A stretch of 64,000 bases of DNA from Liriodendron chinense (lineage: Eukaryota; Streptophyta; Magnoliopsida; Magnoliales; Magnoliaceae). The notes beneath the pieces were generated by a model, which saw only the letters and a program-made list of their open reading frames with translations, was not told where the DNA came from and ran no database searches. This document shows positions 46,801 through 55,800 of the stretch, piece after piece. How positions within the stretch are numbered: position 1 is the stretch's first letter; each line of letters starts with the position of its first letter. The stretch covers positions 124,001 through 188,000 of the forward strand of contig ML058393.1 of the NCBI GenBank assembly GCA_003013855.2, written 5' to 3'. A program made the position numbers and the translations under genes.

Positions 46801-48094
46801 ACGGAATTCAGACCGGTCCGGGTCCTGCCCATTGACAGCTCTCCTTAAGGACCATTCAATCTTGATATGATGTTGGTCATAAATGGGGAACACCACTCAT
46901 GGGAGCGGATTAGGTGAGACCCCCGATCCACCAAGATGGGTGGGACCCCTGACTGTGGGGCTCACAGTGATGTATGTACCTTAAATCCACACCGTCCAAC
47001 CATTTTGGATGCTCGTTTTAGTGCATAATCCCGAAAATGAATCTGACTCAAATCTTAGGTGGACCACACCACAGGAAACAGCCGTGATTGAATCCCCACC
47101 ATTAAAAGCTTCATAGATTCCACCGGAATGTTTATTTGCCATCCAACCTGTTGATAAGATCACAAACACCCAGATGAAGAGACGACACAAATATCATCTT
47201 GATCGAAAGCTTTCCTGGCCCACAAGAAGTTTTTAATGGTCAATCACCACTGCTTCCTGTACTATGGTCCATCTGGGATGTGGAACTGCTTCATTTTTTG
47301 GGTCCTGCCCTAAAATAAGCTTTCCATACGGATGGTCGATGGTGTCGATGGTGTCACATACATCACAGAGGGCCCCACAGTCAGGGTCCCACCACCTTGG
47401 TGGGGCCAAAGCTGATCTGGTTTCAAATTATGGTCCCTGCCCCACATGACCTGAGACCGAAGGGCGAAAATAGAAACAGGCTAATTGAAGTTGGACGGTT
47501 AAGATTGTACAATTTATGCAAGTGGTGATTTTGAGGCCTACTAAATGAACAGCACCGATTGCAAGGGTGGGCCACATAAACGATCTTCATAGCTATAAAC
47601 ACATTTCAGTTACGTAAGTTTTTGTGATATTAATGCATTAATCCAATAAGGAACAATATGGAATGTTGGTTTTGGTGGGCCCAGGTGGACATACACTCGG
47701 AGTAAGCCACTGCCATCTCTTCAGCAAAAGGCTCTACAACTTCACAGGAAAATGGGATGCAGACCCTACCCTCGACTCAACATATGCAGATTTCTTGAGA
47801 AGCAAATGCCAGAGCCTATCAGATAAGAAAACCACTGTAGAAATGGACCCAAATAGCTCCCTCTCTTATGACAACAATTACTATGTGATCTTGAAGAAAA
47901 ACCAAGGTCTCTTCCAATCCGACGCTGCACTCTTGACGAACAAACATGCGGCCATGTTCGTTGACGAGATGACCAACATGACTAATTTCTTCGCCAAGTT
48001 CGCGCATTCTATGAGGAGAATGGGAGCAATCCAAGTCCTCACTGGCAGTTCAGGAGAGGTCAGGAAGAAATGCGGTTTTGTTAACTCACCTTAA
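43848..48094 (+). CDS. class III (secretory plant) peroxidase, four exons
   Basis: Exons 43848-44051, 44445-44636, 45219-45384 and 47685-48094, all with GT-AG introns, give 323 residues, the normal family size. The enzyme oxidises phenolics and other donors with hydrogen peroxide in wall or vacuole (family EC 1.11.1.7). Visible: signal peptide of about 20 residues, distal haem motif LRLHFHDCFVRGCDASVLL (exon 1-2 junction), VSCADIVALSARD, proximal-His motif VVLSGGHTLGVSHC (exon 3-4 junction), and C-terminal KKCGFVN. Eight framework cysteines are present, with one extra in NVSCAQEAV. N-glycosylation sequons include NFTS, NFTG, NSSL and NMTN. The three intron positions match the classical peroxidase gene layout. 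No disabling change was seen; which paralogue it is cannot be told here. Confidence 0.93.
44052..45218 (+). other. peroxidase introns 1 and 2 (with exon 2 between)
   Basis: Intron 1 is 393 bp (44052-44444) and intron 2 is 582 bp (44637-45218). Both contain short diverged words such as GGTTGTGATGTGTA and TGGGCCCACC, shared with the local fold-back MITE family, but no complete element. Confidence 0.8.
45461..46003. mobile_element. fold-back MITE 1 in peroxidase intron 3
   Basis: Arms AGAGCGGATTG...CAATCCACTCCCA are inverted. Flanking octamers are CTTAAGGG (45453-45460) and CTTAAGAG (46004-46011). The interior carries the family words CCGTCCATCTGTTTTGAAAG and, inverted, CTTTCAAAACATATG. The target octamer is shared with the next two elements. 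Confidence 0.75.
46012..46569. mobile_element. hAT-type MITE 2 in peroxidase intron 3
   Basis: 558 bp with inverted ends TAGAGCCGTACACGAGTTGAG / GAGCTGTACACGAGC (the latter read from the right end, after the terminal TA). Flanked by CTTAAGAG and CTTAAGGG. Interior rich in AGCTCGACTCG-type words and without coding capacity. (Left terminal read abbreviated: key part GCCGTACACGAG.). Confidence 0.8.
46578..46843. mobile_element. hAT-type MITE 3 in peroxidase intron 3
   Basis: 266 bp. Inverted ends CTGTCAATGGGCC and GCCCATTGACAG lie a few bases inside the boundaries. Flanked by CTTAAGGG (46570-46577) and CTTAAGGA (46844-46851). GGGCC-rich interior. Confidence 0.75.
46903..47422. mobile_element. 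fold-back MITE 4 in peroxidase intron 3
   Basis: The left arm reads GGTGGGACCCCTGACTGTGG and the right arm, in reverse complement, GGTGGGACCCTGACTGTGGG. Both run on into GTGATGTATGT. Central parts are also inverted copies (GGTGGACCACACC against ATGGTCCATC). Exon 4 begins about 260 bp downstream. Confidence 0.75.
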
Positions 48095-48221
48095 GAACGA
48101 TGTAGTTGGTAGGGCCCACATGCTGAGATTGTCTCATAATTTTGTTAACGGGTGAGGGTATATTGTATATGGCATTCTTATAGACTATCAGATATTTTTC
48201 CACGCTATTTTTATTAATATA

Positions 48222-48260
48222 AATAAAAGAGGGGAAGGGGAAGGGGAAGGGGAAGGGGAA
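48222..48260 (+). terminator. polyadenylation signal and GGGGAA minisatellite after the peroxidase
   Basis: AATAAA at 48222-48227, 128 bp after the stop codon, is the likely near-upstream element. It is followed at once by five perfect GGGGAA units (48231-48260), a possible G-quadruplex-forming array at the transcript end. Confidence 0.6.
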
Positions 48261-48591
48261 GTTTTAACCCTAATTTAGTCCTCATATAAAGTATCGGTTG
48301 TGCAGGATGTTTGTATGTAGCCTTCAATCTCTGTGAAAATAGGATGTTCGACTGGTCGATCGATCGAACATGCCTGGAATTATACAAACAAGTCTCTAAA
48401 TAATTTTAGAGGGGTTCAACTGATCGAACTCTGGGGCTTAACCGATCGATCGACAAAATTCAAAATTTTTGGTGAAACTCTCTTAACACTTTTTTTGCAT
48501 GTTTGACTAGCTGAACATGTGTCATACATCAGTCGATGATTATCTCAATCCATCTTGATCGGTCAATCAAGCAGTTGTTTCTAATTTCGGT

Positions 48592-48593
<2 letters not shown>

Positions 48594-48682
<89 letters not shown>
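48594..48682. repeat. TA microsatellite followed by GA microsatellite
   Basis: 28 TA units (48594-48649), then about 16 GA units. A second TA run lies on the other side of the MITE at 49062-49105. Confidence 0.95.
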
Positions 48683-48685
<3 letters not shown>

Positions 48686-49058
48686 TGCTCACCTGGGCAC
48701 TTCTCGTGAGAGACACTCGTGAGCACTTTTTCTTGGCTCATCGCACGTGATGTGAGCCCAAAATCTGAGCCGTCCATGTGATGCAGCACCCCAAAAAACC
48801 CCTGAGGCCCATCTTTCAACCTGATCCAAAACTCTGGTGGGCCGCAGCAGAAAGCAAGAGGCAAATCAAGGCACGTGAAACTGTTTCCTTCTTTCATGGC
48901 CCACCAAAGTTCTGGAACAAGTTGAAAGATGGGCCCTAGGGGTTTTTTGGGGTGCTGCATCACATGGACGGCTCAGATTTTGGGCTCACATCACATGCGA
49001 TGAGCCAAGAAAAAGTGCTCACGAGTGTCTCTCACGAGAAGTGCCCAGGTGAGCATTC

Positions 49059-49059
<1 letters not shown>
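48682..49059. mobile_element. near-perfect palindromic MITE
   Basis: 378 bp in which two arms of about 160 bp are inverted copies with only a handful of differences (CGCACGTGATG/CGCATGTGATG, CCTGAGGCCC/CCTAGGGCCC). The arms start GGAATGCTCACCTGGGCAC and enclose a spacer of about 55 bp. TA repeats abut both sides, so the original target was TA-rich. High arm identity indicates a young copy. Confidence 0.85.
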
Positions 49060-49107
<48 letters not shown>

Positions 49108-49312
49108 CAGGTGTAATCAGGATTAAGGTATTCTAAGACGTGTCTAGGTTTGAGAGATGGATAACCTTCTGCTCTGATAACACTCATATTTACCGCAAGG
49201 GTTTTTCTTAGTAAATCCAATGTATTCTTTGTTTAAACTTGTTTGTGTGATTGGAGTGCTTTGTTTAATTCTTCTTTGTGTTGCTTCTGTGAGTCCCAAC
49301 ACAAGATGCCTT

Positions 49313-49961
49313 GTATTCTGCTTTTAATCTACTACAGGTGCAGTTCGGTCGACTGAGGAATAACCCACATTAAAGGTTTAGCTCACATGACATACAACCC
49401 ATATCTAAGATGGGCTCTGTATGATGGACGATCCACATCTATGTCAGATATAATGGACAACCTAAGTGTCTTAAAACATGAAGATTACAGCCATTCATTC
49501 TTTTGTCATTTGGGGCATGGTCCATCTATGGTGAGATCCACCAAAACAACTATATAGATTGTTAAAGTACTCCCTTGATATACATTGGTACGCGATCCTT
49601 TGACGACTTGAGCACTTTAGATCAAGTGGTGATTTGACATGTTATCGGAGCAGAAGGCCTTGTATTCGAATCTCATGAGCAACAAATATACCTTGGTAAT
49701 ATATTATCCTACACTGGGCCAGGAAAATCAAGTCTAGTTTATCTAAGTGCTAAATAACCCTATGAATGGTTTGGATAGCTTATAAACATCATGATTGGCT
49801 CTAGGAAAGTTTTAGCATTCGATGTTATACCATTCCCACAGTTTAATGTGGTGTGTCCACATGAGTTTTAGTTTATTCTAATCTTTATGATCTTATCCTA
49901 TTGCGGTCTTGAAAAAATTGATGGACTGAGTGGATTTGTGATGGGCATCTCTATGGACAAC
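49313..49961. other. no gene; MITE fragments and a pol III-like box
   Basis: 49390-49560 and 49880-49960 show words of the fold-back family (GTGAGATCCACC, GGATTTGTGATGGGCATCTC). 49630-49690 has TATTCGAATCTC, reminiscent of a pol III B box, in a SINE-like setting. Nothing complete was found. Confidence 0.35.
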
Positions 49962-50346
49962 TGTTGGAGTTTTCCTCCTTAGTGGAAGAGGAGAGAGATG
50001 TGTTTTTTGGTGGTCATCAACCAGCCGGTGCCCCCTGGCCGATCGGCCGGACATGAGGCTGAAATTGCACATACTCGCTTGACTGTTTTTGTCCAGTCCG
50101 ACCGGTCGGGGGGTCCTAGCCGACCGACTGGTCGGTAGACAGGTCGGGTTACATAGTTTTCTCACAGCGACTCTTTGGACAGTTTTTGTGTGTGACTGAC
50201 CGACCAACGGCTTTGGTCAATCGGTCGACAGTGCACATGGACTGCTATAGTAGTTTCCTAATGGGACTCTAATACATGCAAACGGTTATATATAGAGCTC
50301 TAATTCGGGATTTAGGCATCCTACAAGGTATTCTACACGTCCAAGG

Positions 50347-50391
<45 letters not shown>

Positions 50392-50748
50392 AAGAGGGGA
50401 AGAGAAAGAGGAAGAGGAAGCTTGTTGCTAGAGGAGGCTTTACTCGCGAAAGTGATTCACGGTGCAACGACGTCTCAACTTTTCAACGTCCTCGTGCTCG
50501 GGTGAAATCTCTCAATTTCTAGTCCTTTTATTATTATCTATCTTTGCGTGGGTGAAGAAGGTTTGATCCAAGCGGTGCGTGCTTGTGATTGAGGTTGTAA
50601 CGGTTCTACTTGATATTGAATTGTTGATCTGGACGAGGTCCCGTGGTTTTTACCTCTTTGAAGGTTTTCCACATAAAAATCTTTTGCGTCGTGTGATTGT
50701 TGATTTGATTTAGTTTCGTGCTTTATCATAACCCATAATTTTAGTAGT

Positions 50749-50786
<38 letters not shown>

Positions 50787-50815
50787 TCCTAAGGCTTTGT
50801 GAAACGCACCCAACA
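49962..50815 (+). repeat. 5' LTR of a truncated copia element
   Basis: Starts TGTTGGAGTTTTCC and ends GCACCCAACA, 854 bp. GACCGGTCGG-type motifs at 50030-50230, GA tract at 50350-50387, poly-G run at 50751-50785. The primer site TGGTATCAAAGAG starts at 50820. Confidence 0.8.
50751..50785. repeat. 35-nt poly-G run
   Basis: An uninterrupted run of 35 G near the 3' end of the copia LTR, preceded by TAGTTT and followed by ATCC. Confidence 0.9.
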
Positions 50816-50989
50816 AAAGTGGTATCAAAGAGTTCAGGCTGATTGAACAGAAAGTGGGATCGGTTCTGAATTATGGAAGGTGGCTCATCAAGGATGATTA
50901 GTCTCAATGGATCCAACTAGACCATATGGAGGAAGACGGTAGGGTTCATTAGACAATGGTTGGATTATTCGATTTTTCACCATGTGTCT
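50816..50989 (+). pseudogene. start of copia gag, cut off by the Tat/Ogre element
   Basis: After the primer site, ATG at 50874 begins MEGGSSRMISLNGSN-stop-TIWRKT. This is the N-terminus typical of copia gag (LNGSNYxxW) with the Tyr codon now TAG. The reading is lost at 50990, where the LTR of the Tat/Ogre element begins. Confidence 0.7.
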
Positions 50990-51210
50990 TGTAGACACCC
51001 CACCTTCGGCTACACTGTTGGTAGAGATAGCTGGTTGAACGGAGGACCATACCCCCAAATCCCAAGTCCAAACTCAGCCAAACTCACCCTTGTAAGCCCC
51101 ATTCCATAGCCCAGTTCAAGCCTGAACCCAGTCAACCCAGTCCTAAACACCACCCTGAAAAACCCCCCATAAAAAAGTCCAGTAAAAAAGACCCAAAAAA
51201 AGTCAAACTC

Positions 51211-51348
51211 ACTGAGTCAACCCGCTGAGTTAACCCGCTGAGTCAACCCGTCGAGTCAACCCGTCGAGTCAAAACACCGAGTCAACCCGTCGAGTCAAAC
51301 CACCGAGTCGACCCGCTGAGTCAACTCACTGAGTCGACCAGCGAGTCC
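51211..51348. repeat. GAGTCAACCCG tandem array
   Basis: About nine degenerate units of GAGTCAACCCG(C/T)(T/C) with a period of 13-15 bp, just upstream of the LTR promoter. Confidence 0.85.
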
Positions 51349-51460
51349 AACAGCAGCCCCGAGGGAACGGCCGTACTCGCTGGAAACCGAGGAGCGGCCG
51401 TACGGGCGGCCCATGGCAGGCCGCCCGGACGAAATTACGAGAGCTGCCACTCTCCGCTGC

Positions 51461-51468
51461 TATAAATA
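51461..51468 (+). promoter_or_regulatory. TATA box of the Tat/Ogre LTR
   Basis: TATAAATA followed by a CCCCCCTCCCC tract. It is the best core promoter in the LTR and puts transcription start near 51493, so R-U5 would be about 1 kb. Confidence 0.7.
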
Positions 51469-51789
51469 CCCCCCTCCCCTTCTCATTTCAACATCCATTT
51501 CGAAGCCATTCGAGTCCATTTCAGCCCGAGAGCTCTGAGTCTATCTCTCCACCCTTTAGCCCATTTTTCCACCAAGGAGAGCCCGAGTGAGGAGAGTCTA
51601 ACCCAGGTCCAGCCCAGCCTGATCACTGGTCCAAGCCTCCCAAGCCACCCAAGTCTTGATCCAGCCACTCGAAGCCAATCCTTGCGACACCTCCGTCCAC
51701 CCAGCTACTCATTTTCCAGCATCATCTCATTTGCATCTAGCATAAGTGCAACATTTACTTTTCTTCCAACCCCCCTGCTTCACTACAAG

Positions 51790-52070
51790 CACCTTGATTA
51801 CTCAAACACACATGCATATGTCTTTATATTAAGCACCTGTCAGTTCGAGCGTATGCTCTGGGCTTGCCCGTTGTTGGAACCTGCCCATCAGAAACTCTTA
51901 CTGTTCAGACCTGCATTCATGCTTCACCATAAAACACCTTGATCATTCAAGCACACTGCATACGTCTTATATTAAGCACCTGTCAGTTCGAGCGTACGCT
52001 CTGGGCTTGCCCGTTGTTGGAACCTGCCCATCAGAAACTCTTACTGTTCAGACCCGCATTCATGCATCAC
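51790..52070. repeat. 145-bp tandem duplication in the LTR
   Basis: Units 51790-51934 and 51935-52070 both contain AAGCACCTGTCAGTTCGAGC and GGGCTTGCCCGTTGTTGG. They differ by a few substitutions and small gaps. Confidence 0.9.
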
Positions 52071-52523
52071 GTCATTCATGAGAATATACGAGGATTAAAT
52101 TAGACTTTCAAGTATTCGATCGATTCTGTGAAGTAGAGACCGTACTTCGGTACGGGCAGTGTGTGGGGTGCTTAACCTCTTCCCACCCTGTAACCGTGAT
52201 CCCTTACCTTGAATCTCTGGCCGCAGATCAACAGGAGTCATTTTAGAGGAAGGAATCTTCAGATTCCCTTCTCTAACGTTTCTACGGGGTCTAGCCGACT
52301 GTAGATTCGAAGTAACTGGCTAGTGGCGACTCTGGTCTTATATAAATTCACTTAAACACATCCAGCTTAATACGACAACCAAACGAAGCCCTCGAGAACG
52401 AGGCAAGCCAGTGGCACAAACGGCGATTTCACATTCACGCACCTCTTCTTCTTCTTCTTCCGAAAGGAAAGGGAGAACGAACGTCGTGTAAGAGCACGGA
52501 GAAATCGGCGAGGGTCCACAGAA

Positions 52524-52541
52524 TGGCGACTCTGCTGGGGA
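52524..52541 (+). promoter_or_regulatory. primer-binding site of the Tat/Ogre element
   Basis: TGGCGACTCTGCTGGGGA three bases after the LTR end, the primer-site sequence I associate with Tat-lineage elements. The opening TGGCGACTCTG also occurs inside the LTR near 52323. Confidence 0.75.
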
Positions 52542-52807
52542 TTAGCTAGTCCCACTAGTCGTGATCCGACTTGAAAACAGAATCCTTCCCGTACTTGAAA
52601 GTCATTAATCCTCATACAATCTCATCTGCATAGCATTACACCCAAAGCCAAAAAAAAAAAAAGATAGAAAATCCTAAAACAAAAAAAAAATAGAAAATCC
52701 CAAAACCCAAAAAGAGTATAGTCCTCACCATTGCGCCTCCTCGGGCTCAACGTACGCGGAGACAACTTCCCTACCGCAGTATAATTCGCACTCGGGCTCA
52801 GCAAGCC

Positions 52808-55800
52808 ATGTCCGACCACGAAGAAGAAACTCATCACTTCCCTGCTCTTGACATGACCGAAGCGCAACCTCCAGCGCAACAGCCCGTTGATAATACGCCA
52901 ATCATACAAGAATTGGCACATGGAGTGAGAGCAATGCAAGAAATGCTCTTGCAATTCATGCAAGCACAAGCCACCGCAGCAGCCAACAATCAGGTTGGCC
53001 CAGTTCAGCAATCTCAGCAACCATGCCGGGCCCTTCCGGCCTCCAGTTCAAATCAAGCACAACCATCGGAGTCTGCCCAAGACTACCGACAACAGCCATC
53101 TTAGCCCTTCGCTATGGGGCATCCTCCTCAATATCTTCCTGCGACGACAAGGCCATCTCAGAGCACCTCCGTTGCAGGAACATCCAGTCAGCTTCCAGTC
53201 AATCTTGCAAACAACAATCTCAGTAGATCTCAGCATGTCCCCGCCGATGGGACACCTTTTCAATTTCAGCACATCCCCGCCGATGGGATTTCAATTCAAT
53301 TTCCAGCAACAGGGACAGCACTGGCGAATGCCCACAACGGGGGTCAGTGTCAAGCCCACATCAATCAGCGGACAGTGGCGAATACCCAACAAGGGGGTCA
53401 CTTCCCAACATCTCAGCCTCCTGCAAACAGGAGCACTTTTCAATTCCAGCACATCCCCGCCGATGGGATTCCAGTTAATTTCCAGCAATCTTCAATTCAG
53501 CAAAATCCAGTTAATTTTCAGCAATCTTCAATTCAGCAAAATCCAGTCAATTTCCAGCAAGTTCCAGTTCAACCTTCAGTACAGTCTCCAGTTCAGTTAC
53601 CATCATTTCAAGCCCAAGTTCATCAGAATCCAGTTCAATCATCAAATCAATTTCAGCAACCCGCGGTTGCTTTTCAGCAAGCCCATAGGGTCGAAGACAT
53701 CGACCACTATGCCGAAGAAGAACGTGCCTTACTCCAGGAGGCACCAGTCGCTCGAACAGATCACTCAGGACTGGACGAGTTGCGGGAGCAGTTCCAGATC
53801 TTGCAAAATCAGCTTCAGCGACAGCAAGGAATCGACTTACCTTCGACCAAGTTCAGAGACTTGTGTCCTTTCCCAGATGCTCAGGTACCTCAAAACTTTG
53901 AGGTTCCAAAGTTCAAAAGATACGACGGCAGCGGTTGTCCCACAGCACATCTCAAGGCCTTCTGTGGAGAGCTGAGTGCAATCTCAGGAAATGAAGGGGC
54001 CCTCATTCGTCTGTTCCAAAAATCTCTGAAGGGCGATGCCCTAGATTGGTACACTTCATTGGACTGTCACCGCATCAGGACTTGGGAACAGCTTTCCCAG
54101 GCTTTCGTCGACAGATTTGCATACAATCTCAACATGGCTCCCAGAAGAGCCGACCTCGCAGCACTCAGGCAAAGGAGTGATGAAACACTATCAGCTTATG
54201 TGGGACGTTGGCGAGCTATGGCAGCCAGAATGCGGACACCCATCGACGATGAAGAACAAATCTCCATGATTGTTCATTCAACATATCCAGGCATATCCGG
54301 GTATCTCATCTCACATCCGTACGCGAACTTCTCGCAGCTAATCCGTGCTGGAGAGCAAGTCGAAGCAGGAATCCGTGCCGGGACGATTTCCCCATGGCCT
54401 CATCAAGCCACTCCAGTCAAGAGGAACAGAATGGAAGGAAGACCCATCGGGCATGGGAACGGAAACCGCAGTGGTTCCCCTCCTCGCCCGACAGAGGTAA
54501 ACAACATCAACACCACTGCTCAAGGGAATCAACGTGCTCCTCCACAGGGACGTCAATAGTATCAGCAGAATCAAGTTCAGCATCAGCGGTATCAGCCACA
54601 ACCAAATCCTCAGCCACAACCACTTCGACAACAACAGCAATTCAGAGGAAACGGTCAATACTCATACCAGAACAGGCAGAATTTCAGGGAGCTCAGGAAG
54701 TTCACTCCACTCAGTCAACCACTTAGTCAAATCATGACTACGCTGGTACAAAAGCAGTTACTCACTCTGATGACACCTAGGCCTCCTCCTCATCCTTTGC
54801 CTCCAAACTACCGAGAAAATGAGTATTGCGCCTATCATCAAGGACGTGGCCACGCCACTGATCGATGCTATACTTTGAAGAATGCCATACAAGACCTAAT
54901 TGATGACCGCAAGATCGTCATCTCGGTCCCTGGAACTTCTCCAGCAGCTTCCACCAACATCCTTCAGAATCCTCTGCCTCAACATCCAACGGATCCCAGT
55001 TCGTCTCGTGGCCCTGCAGTCAATAGTATAGAAGAAGGGGACCATATCGATCGCCTCTTCTCCCCTATCCAGTCCATTCATGTCTACACTTATGAGCCGA
55101 CAAATCCTCCTCCAGTCTTGCAAGGGGCAAGTCCCTTTCTTCCTTCAATCTCCGAGCCAGTCGTGCTTGAAGGAGCACCTCCATATGATATACCAGTTGT
55201 TCAAGGGGCACCTTACAACCATTCAAGCTGGGAACCAGTCGTCCTGGAAGGAGCACAATCATACATTGAGCCCACATACGAACCTGTCATCTTGCAAGGG
55301 GCAACTCCAGAACAATCCAATCCGCAATGGAAGGATTATACTCATCAACAGCAAGAGCCTGTTATCTTGGAAGGAGCTCCTCCATTTGAGCCAGTCATAT
55401 TGCAAGGGGCAAATCCCGGAGGCGTGTCAATCACACTACGGCAGCTGGGACGAACAGAGAAACCTCCTGCCATATCAAGAGGACTAGTATTCATTCCATG
55501 GGAGCCTCCTGCCCCAGGAACAGTCAAGCCAGGACCACGACCTTATGTGGTCTATGAAGACAAGCCTCGATACTACCCCTTCAGCACAGGCAACAATGTA
55601 GTCCTCAAGGCAAAAGCTCCATACGAGGAAGATCTGGTACCCACACAAGCACCGTTGCAAGAGCCGGTGGTCCTAGAAGGCAAGGGTGAGGAAAACTACA
55701 AAGAGGTTCCATGGCACTATCCAGAATGTGCGGAAGTGGGGAACATGAATCCCAATGGGCGTTGTATCCGAAGAGATAATCAGAACAAAGGAGATCCCAA

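Larger units (their letters stand above)
48310..49312 (+). repeat. degenerate copia LTR split by a MITE and TA microsatellites
   Basis: GGTCGATCGATCGAAC motifs at 48350, AGCAGGTGTAATCAGGATTA at about 49107 (compare AAGTGGGTGCAATCGGGATTA in the 4098 LTR) and a CCCAACA end near 49305 follow the copia LTR layout. Neither the start nor a target duplication could be fixed. Confidence 0.4.
50990..52520 (+). repeat. 5' LTR of the Tat/Ogre element
   Basis: 1531 bp, TGTAGACACC...GGGTCCACA, with inverted ends (TGTAGACAC/TGTGGACCC). It contains a GAGTCAACCCG tandem array at 51211-51348, a TATA box at 51461, and a tandem duplication of period 145 bp at 51790-52070. If the boundaries are right, the target duplication would be TGTCT (50985-50989); its partner is outside the window. 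Confidence 0.75.

Noticed and set aside
48529..48963. A 144-codon minus-strand frame
   Set aside because: It reads through TA and GA microsatellites and a palindromic MITE arm (YIYIYI, LSLSLS).
49620..49700. A possible tRNA gene or SINE promoter with TATTCGAATCTC
   Set aside because: Only one box resembles pol III promoters. No cloverleaf could be folded by eye and no terminator or TSD was found.
52995..53975. A 326-codon frame overlapping gag
   Set aside because: It is a shadow of the Gln-rich gag-pro frame. The gag frame carries the recognisable capsid and zinc-finger motifs, and this one shows only Ser/Phe/Gln-rich repeats.
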